Positions 1 to 6,667 of a stretch of DNA of 6,777 nt are shown here, piece after piece (the stretch's first letter is position 1; every line of letters begins with the position of its first letter). A program made the position numbers and the translations under genes. The notes beneath the pieces were generated by a model. That model was not told the DNA's origin. It did not search any database and saw only the letters and a list, made by a program, of their open reading frames with translations. This DNA comes from Hydrogenothermus sp. (GTDB lineage: Bacteria > Aquificota > Aquificia > Aquificales > Hydrogenothermaceae): the NCBI GenBank assembly GCA_003978675.1, contig QNYP01000167.1:1-6777 (forward strand), written 5' to 3'.

Positions 1-1
1 T

Positions 2-694
2 AGAATTCCACTTGAAACACGAAATTCTGTAATAGAACAGCTAGCCAGAGAAAGAAATAAAGAGCTTATTATAGTTTTAAACAAAATAGACTTAGTTCCT
101 GATAATTTTTTAAAAAAGGCAAAAGAACATATAGAAAAAGAATATAAAACAGTTTTATTTTCTGCTATTAAAAAGAAGGGCATTGAGCAGTTAATGAATA
201 TACTAAGAGGTATTGCTCAAGAAAAAAAACTTATAAAAGTTGGAGTCCTAGGGTATCCAAATGTTGGAAAATCTTCCCTTATAAACGCCCTAAAAAAAAG
301 AAAAATAGCAACAACTTCTCCAAAGCCGGGAATGACTAGAGGAAAACAGCTTATTAAACTTGATGAAAGAATTTTTTTAATAGATACTCCAGGAATAATA
401 ACCCTTGAACTTCCTGAAGATTTGGCATTGAAAGGTTCATGGATACCTGATAAACTTGAAGACCCTGTTGAAGTTGCATTAAAGTTTATAGAAAAACTCA
501 TAGAAAAATCTCCAAAGTCTTTAGAGGATTTATATAAAGTGAAAGTTTCACCTGACCCTGTAGAAACTTTAGAAAATATTGGGAATAAATTAAACTTTAA
601 AGCAAAGGGTGGAGATATAGATTATGATAGAACTGCTAAGAAGATTTTATGGGACTGGTTAAGAGGGAACTTGAAAGCGTATTGGTTGGAGTAG
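2..694 (+). CDS. Circularly permuted ribosome-assembly GTPase, YlqF/RbgA-like (5' partial)
   Basis: The reading frame is open from base 2, so this is the last 230 residues of a protein cut by the window edge; by comparison with RbgA-type proteins (about 280 aa) some 30-40 N-terminal residues are missing. The GTPase motifs come in permuted order: G4 NKID (residues 27-30 of the fragment), G5 FSAIKKKG (53-60), G1 GYPNVGKSS (84-92), G2 around PGMTRG (109-114), and G3 DTPGI (128-132). The opening RIPLETRN matches the conserved DARxPxxxRN stretch that precedes G4 in this family. Known members are cytoplasmic and act late in large ribosomal subunit assembly; that role is inferred here. The C-terminal part has the family's GDIDYDRTA motif. 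The internal ATG at 194 lies after G4 and G5 and cannot be the real start. The downstream gene begins 3 bases after this stop, which suggests co-transcription. The exact subfamily (YlqF/RbgA versus YawG-like) is unresolved. Confidence 0.9.
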   Translation, partial: RIPLETRNSVIEQLARERNKELIIVLNKIDLVPDNFLKKAKEHIEKEYKTVLFSAIKKKGIEQLMNILRGIAQEKKLIKVGVLGYPNVGKSSLINALKKRKIATTSPKPGMTRGKQLIKLDERIFLIDTPGIITLELPEDLALKGSWIPDKLEDPVEVALKFIEKLIEKSPKSLEDLYKVKVSPDPVETLENIGNKLNFKAKGGDIDYDRTAKKILWDWLRGNLKAYWLE

Positions 695-697
695 AAA

Positions 698-3406
698 ATG
701 AGAATATTATTTATTGTTTTACTTTTATTTTATTTTTCAATTGCTGAAACCATATATGATTTAAAGTTAAAATTTATCGAAAAAGAAAAAGAGTTTATTG
801 TAAACGGCATATTAAATATTAAATCTGATGAAGAATTTAGTATATATGTTCCCAAAAATTTACAGATCATAGAAAAAGACAAAGACTCCTTGGAGTTTCA
901 TTTTAAGATTGTAAAATCTCCATTTCCAGAAATATTTATCTCACAAAAACAACTTCCATCATTAGACAAACTAGCAAAATACAAAGTTAAAATTTACCCG
1001 CCAAAAGGCTATATCCCATTAACAGAAGCAGATAAATCTTTTAAATATAAAGATTTTTACGAATTTGAATTTCCATATAAAAAGCAAGATATAAACATAA
1101 TTCTTGGAAAAAATTGGCAGATAAGAAAGTTATCTTTGAAAAAGGATTTAGATATTTACCTTTACTCATTAAACAAAAAACATAAGAAAGATATATTAAA
1201 GCTTGCATTAGAGTATATTTCGTATTATGAAAAACTAATTGGTAAATTCCCATATAAAAGATTTTCTATTGTTGAAACATACAGTCCTTATGGGTACTCT
1301 TTTCCAACTTTTACTACAATTTTTTATCCTTTGATGAATAAGGAATTCATTTATAAAACTTCATTACCTCACGAAATACTACATCAATGGTTTGGTTGCA
1401 GCGTTTATATAGACTTTGCAAAGGGAAACTGGGCTGAAGGTTTAACAGTTTACCTTGCAGACTATAATTTTAGTAATCATAAAACAAAATATAGAAAACT
1501 TACCTTAGAAAAATATGAAGCTTATGTGGATAAAGATATTCCTTTAAGAAATTTCAAGTATAAAAAAGATAAATCCAGTGAGGCTTTAGGTTATGGAAAG
1601 GGAATGTTTGTTTTTTATATGATAGAGAAATATTTAGGTCATGATACCTTTATTCAAGCTTTAAGATATTTTTATCAAAAAAACAAATTTAAAATTGCTA
1701 GCTGGGAAAACTTAAAGCTTTCATTTGAAAAGATAGCAAGAAAGGATTTAGGTAATTTCTTTAATCAATGGATAAATAAAGCCTTTGTTCCACAAATAGA
1801 TATAAAAGTTTTAAACTCTATGTATAAAAATGGATTTTTCCATACAAGATTTGAAGTAAAACAAAAGAAAGATTTTGAGATAACCTTGCCTATTTATATA
1901 AAAACTTTAGATAGTTTAGAAAGTTTTACAATAAAAATTTCAAAGAAAAAACAAATATTTACCTTAAAAACAAGGAGCTTACCTCTGAAATTATATTTAG
2001 ACCCAAATTATGAAGTATTCAGGCATTTAAAAGATGAAGAAACAGACCCTATTATACATTTTGCTTTAAATAAAAAAAGTACAATTATTTTAGATAAAGA
2101 GGAAGATTTTTCAAAAGTAGAAAATAAAAATGTAATTTTTAAAGATATAGATAATCCTGTATTAAAAAAATTGGTAAATAATTCTGTATTAGACTTTTTG
2201 AAATTTAAAAGCTTAGATTTGTCAAAAGACTTTGTATATACAATAAAAAATCCATTAGGAAACAAAAAAGTTTTATTAATTGTTAATGGCAATATAAACT
2301 ATAAACATTACGGAAATTACAGCTCTATTCTTGAAACTGAAAATGGACTAGAAAAAGCACAGGATATTAAATTTTTCAACTTCGGATACAAAATATATGA
2401 CTTGCCAGAAGTTGTAAGTATCAAACATGGAGCTTACGATTATTACTCATTTTTAGAAGAACTTTTAAGCAAAAAAGTCATATATATAGGAGAAAATCAC
2501 ACAAAGTTTTCTAATCATTTAACACAATTACAGATAATAAAATATCTATACAAAAGCAATAAAAAAATAATAATTGCTATGGAAATGTTTCAAAAACCAT
2601 TCCAAAAAATTTTAGATGATTACATACAGGGAAAGCTATCTAAACGAGAATTTCTCAAAAAAACTCAGTATTACAAAAGATGGGGATATGATTTTAAACT
2701 TTATGAACCTATATTGGATTTTGCGAAAGAAAACAAAATAAAAATATTAGCTTTAAATATTGAAAAGGAAATAATAGATAAAGTTTCTAAAAATGGATTT
2801 TCATCTTTAACAGAGGAAGAAAGAAAAAAACTTCCTGAATTTCTTGATTTTTCCAATTTAGGTTATAGAAAATTTTTGAAAGAAATATATTCAAAACATA
2901 TTACAGATAAAAATTTTGTTCATTTTTACGAAGCGCAAATTTTATGGGATGAAAGTATGGCACATAATTTAGCTGAGTATATGAAAAAATTTTCAGATTA
3001 TACATTTATTGTTCTTGCTGGAAATGGGCATTTAAGATACAGGTATGGAATTCCTTCAAGAGTAGAAAGAATTACAGGTTATAAAGGAATAGTAGTTTTA
3101 AATGATGATGAAATAAGAAAAAATATTTCAGATTATATAGTTTATTCTCCGGAAGTTAATTACAAACCATCGTTAAAACTTGGAGTATTAATAACAAAAG
3201 AAAACGGTAAAGTAAAAGTGGAAAGAGTATTAAAGCACTCTGTAGCTGATAAAATCGGCATAAAAAAAGGAGATATTATCTTGAAAGTGGATGGATTTGA
3301 AGTAAATAACATTTATGATTTAAAAACTCATCTTACATTTTTTAAAAAAGGTTCATATGTAGTTATAAAAAGAAGAAAACAAAATTTAACGCTTTTTTAT
3401 AAATAG
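698..3406 (+). CDS. Secreted M1-like metallopeptidase / ChaN-Tiki / PDZ fusion protein
   Basis: This 902-aa protein begins with a Sec-type signal (Arg2, hydrophobic 3-14, likely cleavage after SIA at 16) and has no lipobox Cys, so it should be periplasmic or exported. Residues about 20-440 resemble an M1 peptidase: zinc motif HEILH (His225, Glu226, His229), third ligand Glu247 in GNWAEGL, and the YGKG tyrosine at 299. The GAMEN exopeptidase motif is replaced by GYSFP (199-203), so aminopeptidase activity is doubtful. Residues about 440-580 are an unassigned linker. Residues about 585-805 match the ChaN (PF04187)/Tiki superfamily: GENH with His601, EMFQ with Glu629, and GNGH with His778. Residues about 822-902 are a PDZ domain (GIKKGDIILKVDG). 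ChaN relatives are linked to haem binding and Tiki relatives to proteolysis; the substrate here is unknown. A GGAG ribosome binding site at 688-691 sits 6 bases before the ATG, inside the end of the GTPase gene. No frame break is seen. Confidence 0.85.
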   Translation: MRILFIVLLLFYFSIAETIYDLKLKFIEKEKEFIVNGILNIKSDEEFSIYVPKNLQIIEKDKDSLEFHFKIVKSPFPEIFISQKQLPSLDKLAKYKVKIYPPKGYIPLTEADKSFKYKDFYEFEFPYKKQDINIILGKNWQIRKLSLKKDLDIYLYSLNKKHKKDILKLALEYISYYEKLIGKFPYKRFSIVETYSPYGYSFPTFTTIFYPLMNKEFIYKTSLPHEILHQWFGCSVYIDFAKGNWAEGLTVYLADYNFSNHKTKYRKLTLEKYEAYVDKDIPLRNFKYKKDKSSEALGYGKGMFVFYMIEKYLGHDTFIQALRYFYQKNKFKIASWENLKLSFEKIARKDLGNFFNQWINKAFVPQIDIKVLNSMYKNGFFHTRFEVKQKKDFEITLPIYIKTLDSLESFTIKISKKKQIFTLKTRSLPLKLYLDPNYEVFRHLKDEETDPIIHFALNKKSTIILDKEEDFSKVENKNVIFKDIDNPVLKKLVNNSVLDFLKFKSLDLSKDFVYTIKNPLGNKKVLLIVNGNINYKHYGNYSSILETENGLEKAQDIKFFNFGYKIYDLPEVVSIKHGAYDYYSFLEELLSKKVIYIGENHTKFSNHLTQLQIIKYLYKSNKKIIIAMEMFQKPFQKILDDYIQGKLSKREFLKKTQYYKRWGYDFKLYEPILDFAKENKIKILALNIEKEIIDKVSKNGFSSLTEEERKKLPEFLDFSNLGYRKFLKEIYSKHITDKNFVHFYEAQILWDESMAHNLAEYMKKFSDYTFIVLAGNGHLRYRYGIPSRVERITGYKGIVVLNDDEIRKNISDYIVYSPEVNYKPSLKLGVLITKENGKVKVERVLKHSVADKIGIKKGDIILKVDGFEVNNIYDLKTHLTFFKKGSYVVIKRRKQNLTLFYK

Positions 3407-3419
3407 GTTAAAATATCTA

Positions 3420-3448
3420 TTTACTTTCAAAAAATTTTCATATATTTT
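3420..3448 (+). promoter_or_regulatory. Candidate promoter for speH
   Basis: TTTACT (3420-3425) and TATTTT (3443-3448) are separated by 17 bases and each matches 4 of 6 positions of the sigma-70 consensus. The position, about 40-70 bases before the speH start, is sensible and the upstream gene ends at 3406. In DNA this AT-rich such matches are common, so this is only a candidate. Confidence 0.3.
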
Positions 3449-3476
3449 AATATAGTTAACCTTTATCTTATTTAAT

Positions 3477-3481
3477 GGAGG
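3477..3481 (+). promoter_or_regulatory. Ribosome binding site that fixes the TTG start of speH
   Basis: GGAGG lies 9 bases upstream of the TTG at 3491. The speH frame meets a stop at 3473-3475, and no ATG or GTG occurs between that stop and the TTG. The nearby ATG at 3475 is in another frame. The site therefore supports TTG as initiator. Confidence 0.7.
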
Positions 3482-3490
3482 ATAGGTGGA

Positions 3491-3916
3491 TTGATAGGAT
3501 TTGGTCCTCATCTTATGGTTGATGGTTATAATGCCAGCTATGAAAAACTTGCAAGTGTAGAAGCTATTACAAATTTTCTTGATATGCTCCCTGCTCAAAT
3601 AGAAATGACAAAAATTATGCCTCCTTATGTGTTCAAGTATGATGGTGGAGATAAACCTGAGGATTGGGGAGTATCTGGATTTGTTATAATTGCAGAAAGC
3701 CATATTAGTATACATACCTTTCCAGAAAAAAGATATTTTTCAATAGATATATTTTCTTGTAAGGAATTTGATATAGAAAAGGCTTTAAACATAATAAAAG
3801 AATATTTTGAAACTGAAGATTTAGAAGTTAGAACCACAGAAAGAGGAAGTGAGTTTCCAAGGGATATAGGAATAGCAACATCTATAACGCAAGCTCAAAG
3901 AAATAGATTAATATAA
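3491..3916 (+). CDS. speH: S-adenosylmethionine decarboxylase proenzyme (pyruvoyl type)
   Basis: This cytoplasmic enzyme decarboxylates S-adenosylmethionine to supply aminopropyl groups for spermidine and longer polyamines. The 141-aa proenzyme should cleave itself at Glu69-Ser70 in AESHISIHTFPE, turning Ser70 into the pyruvoyl cofactor. The catalytic set of the bacterial class is in place: Ser62, Ser70, His75 and Cys90, each offset by +7 from Ser55, Ser63, His68 and Cys83 of the Thermotoga maritima enzyme as I recall it. Processing would give a beta chain of residues 1-69 and an alpha chain of 70-141. The conserved N-terminal strand GPHLMVDGYN lies before the first internal ATG (residue 9), which supports the TTG start. 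The gene stands alone, with its own upstream gap of 84 bases and a probable terminator behind it. No spermidine synthase gene is in the window. Confidence 0.95.
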   Translation: MIGFGPHLMVDGYNASYEKLASVEAITNFLDMLPAQIEMTKIMPPYVFKYDGGDKPEDWGVSGFVIIAESHISIHTFPEKRYFSIDIFSCKEFDIEKALNIIKEYFETEDLEVRTTERGSEFPRDIGIATSITQAQRNRLI

Positions 3917-3930
3917 AAACTTTAATTTTT

Positions 3931-3946
3931 GGGGGATTTTTCCTCC
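3931..3946 (+). terminator. Probable Rho-independent terminator after speH
   Basis: GGGGGA (3931-3936) pairs with TCCTCC (3941-3946) across a TTTT loop, giving 6 pairs with one G-T, followed by TTTTCTATT. It begins 14 bases after the speH stop. The stem is short but is by far the most GC-rich stretch of this AT-rich gap, and it separates speH from the next unit. Confidence 0.55.
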
Positions 3947-3979
3947 TTTTCTATTAAAATATGTCCTAGAACATAAAAA

Positions 3980-4008
3980 TTTAATTCTTTTAGTATTAAA
4001 TTTATAAT
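3980..4008 (+). promoter_or_regulatory. Promoter of the Rrf2-cupin unit
   Basis: A perfect TATAAT at 4003-4008 lies 34 bases before the Rrf2 start codon. With a 17-base spacer the -35 position is TTTAAT (3980-3985), which matches the consensus weakly. A perfect -10 with a poor -35 would fit a promoter controlled by a regulator, here possibly the Rrf2 protein itself. Confidence 0.45.
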
Positions 4009-4028
4009 TTAGGAATTTAGGAACTAAA
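4006..4028 (+). promoter_or_regulatory. Tandem and inverted repeat, candidate Rrf2 operator
   Basis: AATTTAGG occurs twice head to tail (4006-4013 and 4014-4021). The second copy also forms a small palindrome, TTTAG-GAA-CTAAA (4016-4028). The block overlaps the -10 box and covers the expected transcription start, where a bound repressor would block initiation. Autoregulation is common in the Rrf2 family, but this sequence is not a site I recognise. Confidence 0.35.
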
Positions 4029-4041
4029 AGAGGTAATTAAA

Positions 4042-4467
4042 ATGCTTTCCACAGCCTGTAAAGATGCTATAAGGGCTATGATATATATAGCTAAAAATAA
4101 TAAAGATGATTTTATTTCGATAAGTGAAATTGCAAAGGAACTTAACTTATCTTTTTACTTTTTATCTAAGATTTTGCAAAAATTAGTTAAAGGTGAATTG
4201 TTGAAATCTTACAGGGGACCAAACGGAGGAGTTAAATTAGCAAAATCTGCTGAAGATATAAGATTAATAGATATTATAGAAATAACAGATGGAACTAAGT
4301 TTTTTAGCGAATGTATTTTAGGATTGGAAAAGTGTTCTGACAATAATCCATGTCCTATTCATTATATGTGGGCTGATAAAAGGGGAGAAATACAAAAAAT
4401 GTTTGAGAGCACAACTCTAAAAGATATTGTGGAAGATATAAATAAACTACAATGTATAAAACTTTAG
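4042..4467 (+). CDS. Rrf2-family transcriptional regulator, probably Fe-S cluster binding
   Basis: This 141-aa protein carries an Rrf2-type winged helix: helix-turn-helix from about residue 25 to 55 (ISISEIAKELNLSFYFLSKI) and a wing turn RGPNGGV (58-64), where most relatives have GPGGG. The sensor region holds Cys91, Cys98, Cys104 and His107, in the pattern C-X6-C-X5-C-X2-H. This nearly matches the [2Fe-2S] ligands Cys92, Cys98, Cys104 and His107 of E. coli IscR, so it probably senses Fe-S status, oxygen, nitric oxide or redox state. Cys6 is an extra cysteine near the N-terminus. The start is supported by AGAGG (4029-4033), 8 bases before ATG. No isc or suf genes are nearby, so I do not call it IscR. 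It is likely co-transcribed with the cupin gene 7 bases downstream, whose product may be part of its response. Confidence 0.9.
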   Translation: MLSTACKDAIRAMIYIAKNNKDDFISISEIAKELNLSFYFLSKILQKLVKGELLKSYRGPNGGVKLAKSAEDIRLIDIIEITDGTKFFSECILGLEKCSDNNPCPIHYMWADKRGEIQKMFESTTLKDIVEDINKLQCIKL

Positions 4468-4474
4468 GGAAAAA

Positions 4475-4807
4475 ATGAAAATAAAGATAGATTTTAACTT
4501 TTCAGAAGAAAAACCAATAACAAAAAGGCTTTTTGCAAACAAAGATATGATTATTGTTCATTTTTATTTAAAAAGCGGACAAAAAATTCCAATGCATGCT
4601 TCTCCTTCTACTGTTTTAGTTAGTGTTTTAGAAGGAAAGGGCAAGTTTTTTATAGATAATGAAGATAATTTTGAAATTTTAGAAAAAGGAGAAAGTTTTA
4701 TTTATAATCCTAAACAACCTCATGGATTTTTAGCTCTGGAAGATATGATCGTGCAAGCAGTTATAGCACCTAATCCATCTATATCTAAAATAAATATAGA
4801 AAAATAG
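4475..4807 (+). CDS. Small single-domain cupin protein
   Basis: A 110-aa protein with one cupin beta-barrel (Cupin_2-like). Motif 1 runs from Gly35 through His41 to LEGKGKF (52-58), and motif 2 contains YNPKQPHGF (77-85) with His83. In classical metal-binding cupins motif 1 supplies two His and one Glu; here only His41 is kept, with Ser43 and Val47 at the other positions. The site may therefore bind metal through His41 and His83 only, or may bind a small ligand instead. No signal peptide is seen, so it is cytoplasmic. It starts 7 bases after the Rrf2 stop, with AGGGA (4466-4470) as ribosome binding site overlapping that stop. The pairing suggests the cupin is regulated by, or sets a signal for, the Rrf2 protein. 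Substrate and reaction are unknown. Confidence 0.85.
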   Translation: MKIKIDFNFSEEKPITKRLFANKDMIIVHFYLKSGQKIPMHASPSTVLVSVLEGKGKFFIDNEDNFEILEKGESFIYNPKQPHGFLALEDMIVQAVIAPNPSISKINIEK

Positions 4808-4822
4808 CCTCAAAGGAGAGGC
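4807..4822 (-). terminator. Hairpin between convergent genes, likely terminator of the carboxylase gene
   Basis: GCCTC (4807-4811) pairs perfectly with GAGGC (4818-4822) around a 6-base loop. Read on the minus strand it starts 13 bases after the carboxylase stop and is followed by TATTTTCTAT, a modest T-rich tail. On the plus strand it overlaps the last base of the cupin stop and is followed by A-rich, not T-rich, sequence, so it suits the minus-strand transcript better. Confidence 0.5.
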
Positions 4823-4835
4823 GAAAAAAAGTAAA

Positions 4836-6665
4836 TTAAGAAGAAATTTTAATCAGGCACTCATCAGGATTCACTTGGTCTCCTTCTTTTACATAAACTT
4901 CACTAACTGTTCCATCTATTGGAGAGTGAATTTCATTTTCCATTTTCATAGCTTCAACAATTAGTAATACATCACCTTTTTTAACTTTATCTCCAACTGA
5001 TACTTTAACAGATACTACTTTACCTGGCATAGGAGAAGATACATCTCCAACATCAACTGCTTTTGGTCTTTTACCTGCTGGAGCTCCTCCTGCAGTTGGG
5101 AGACTTTCATATCCTTCTCCAACCTCAATTTCCCTAAGTGGTTGAACAAGAGCTTCCTCAAGTCTTCCATCGATTCTTATGAAGTAAGGTTTACCCCCTT
5201 CGATAGGATTACCAACTCCAGCAATTTGGATGTGATATTGCTCTCCGTGTAGTGTTATATTAAATTCAATTGGAGCTTTTGTAGAACATTCGCTTGTTTC
5301 TTCTGTAAGTTCTTCCACTTCTGGTGGTAATGCTTCTCCCTTTTCATAGGCTTCTCTCCACTCAAAGAACTCTTTGGCAACTTGAGGGAATAAACAGTAA
5401 GATAAAACATCTTCTATGTTTCTTGCTCCTACTTTATAAGCTTCTTCCGCACATTTATCTAATTCTGGCTCTAGCAGGTCTGCAGGTCTAACAGTTATTG
5501 GTTGTTCATCTCCTATTATTAATTTCATAATTTCTGGTTTTATAGGAGCAGGTGGTCTTCCATATAAGCCTTTTACATAGTCTCTTGTTTCTTTTGTTAT
5601 AACCTTATATCTTTCTTCCTGTAAAACATTTAAAAGAGCTTGAGTTCCAACTATTTGGGAAGTAGGAGTTACTAAAGGAGGATAACCTAAATCTTCTCTT
5701 ACCCTTGCAACCTCCTGTTTAACTTCATCTAGTTTATCTAAAGCATCATTTTCTTGAAGTTGTGCTATAAAGTTTGACATCATTCCACCAGGAATTTGGT
5801 GAATTAAAACTTGAGAATCTGGCCATTTTTCTGCAGTATCGTATTTTTTGTATTTTTTTCTAACTTCCTTTAGATACTCTGCAACTTCTGAAACTATGTC
5901 TAAATCTATGTCAACTTCATATCCAAACTCTTTTAATGCCATAACCATCGTTTCACAGGCAGGGTGAGCAGTAAGCCAAGACCATGTAGATACATCTGTA
6001 TCTATAATATCGCAACCTGCTTCTATTGCTTTTAAACATGTCATTTCTGCTAAGCCTGCTGTTGTTTGAGCGTGAAGATGAACTGGAAGTTTAACTTCTT
6101 CTTTTAATCTCTTTACAAGCTCATATGCTACCTTCGGTGTTAGTATTCCTGCCTGGTCTTTTATTGAGATAATGTCAACCCCCATATCTTTTAGCTGTTT
6201 GGCTATATTTATATAGTAATCAACAGTATGAACAGGGCTTATTGTATATGATAAAACTCCTTTTACAGTTTTACCAACTTCTTTAGCTACAGAAATAGCA
6301 ACTTCCATATTTCTAACATCATTTAGTGCATCAAATATTCTAAAAACATCTATTCCGTTATCTGCTGCCCTTTTTACAAATTCTTCAACAACATCATCTG
6401 CATAGTGTCTATATCCAACAATATTTTGTCCTCTAAGGAGCATTTCTAGTGGTGTATTTAGAGCGACTTCTTTAATTTTTCTAAGCCTTTCCCATGGGTC
6501 TTCTTTCAGATACCTTAAACATACATCAAAAGTTGCACCACCCCAAACTTCTAAAGACCAAAAGCCTGCTTTATCTAATTTTTCTGCTGCTGGTAATAAA
6601 TCTTCTGTTCTAACTCTAGTAGCCAATAAGCTTTGTTGTCCATCTCTTAATGTTACATCAGTTAT
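4836..6665 (-). CDS. Biotin carboxyltransferase subunit: 2-oxoglutarate or pyruvate carboxylase, large/B subunit (5' truncated)
   Basis: Native sequence can be followed for 609 residues, from ITDVTLRDGQQS to the stop. Residues about 1-290 are the HMGL-like carboxyltransferase barrel with expected metal ligands Asp8 (TLRDG), Lys169 (SIKDQAG) and the His196/His198 pair in HLHAQTTAG. A conserved PycB/OadA C-terminal domain follows (about 300-470). An Ala/Pro/Gly-rich linker leads to a biotinyl domain (about 535-609), whose VEAMKMENE motif carries Lys574, the biotin site. It would accept CO2 from carboxybiotin made by a separate biotin carboxylase subunit (not in the window) and pass it to a 2-oxo acid. 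In Aquificota such proteins include CfiA, which carboxylates 2-oxoglutarate in the reductive TCA cycle; PycB is the main alternative. No Na+-pump partner genes are seen, so decarboxylase is less likely. The TTG at 6624-6626 is not the start, because conserved sequence continues upstream. The true start, a few codons further, is lost at the fold-back junction near 6667. Confidence 0.9.
   Translation of the reverse strand: MTDVTLRDGQQSLLATRVRTEDLLPAAEKLDKAGFWSLEVWGGATFDVCLRYLKEDPWERLRKIKEVALNTPLEMLLRGQNIVGYRHYADDVVEEFVKRAADNGIDVFRIFDALNDVRNMEVAISVAKEVGKTVKGVLSYTISPVHTVDYYINIAKQLKDMGVDIISIKDQAGILTPKVAYELVKRLKEEVKLPVHLHAQTTAGLAEMTCLKAIEAGCDIIDTDVSTWSWLTAHPACETMVMALKEFGYEVDIDLDIVSEVAEYLKEVRKKYKKYDTAEKWPDSQVLIHQIPGGMMSNFIAQLQENDALDKLDEVKQEVARVREDLGYPPLVTPTSQIVGTQALLNVLQEERYKVITKETRDYVKGLYGRPPAPIKPEIMKLIIGDEQPITVRPADLLEPELDKCAEEAYKVGARNIEDVLSYCLFPQVAKEFFEWREAYEKGEALPPEVEELTEETSECSTKAPIEFNITLHGEQYHIQIAGVGNPIEGGKPYFIRIDGRLEEALVQPLREIEVGEGYESLPTAGGAPAGKRPKAVDVGDVSSPMPGKVVSVKVSVGDKVKKGDVLLIVEAMKMENEIHSPIDGTVSEVYVKEGDQVNPDECLIKISS
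6498..6607. repeat. Left arm of a perfect 110-bp inverted repeat
   Basis: This arm is the native copy, lying inside the carboxyltransferase gene and coding for residues about 20-56. Its exact reverse complement occupies 6668-6777. The two arms are separated by a 60-base centre (6608-6667) that is not repeated. Confidence 0.97.
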
Positions 6666-6667
6666 AG

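Noticed and set aside
194..694. GTPase gene beginning at the ATG at 194
   Set aside because: The same frame is open back to base 2 and encodes the family's G4 (NKID) and G5 motifs before this ATG, so it is an internal methionine of a truncated gene.
2008..2292. Antisense 94-aa open frame inside the three-domain protein gene
   Set aside because: It is a low-complexity Lys/Phe/Ser-rich shadow frame opposite a continuous coding region.
3475..3477. ATG within GGAGG region as start of speH
   Set aside because: It is 16 bases before the TTG and therefore in a different reading frame.
3386..3715. Antisense 109-aa open frame across speH
   Set aside because: It lies opposite a well-supported enzyme gene, has no recognisable domain or ribosome binding site, and is expected by chance in this AT-rich DNA.
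4836..6626. Carboxylase gene starting at the TTG at 6626
   Set aside because: The conserved ITDVTLRDGQQSL stretch, including the metal-binding Asp, continues in frame upstream of this codon. The TTG is an ordinary Leu codon in QSLLATR.
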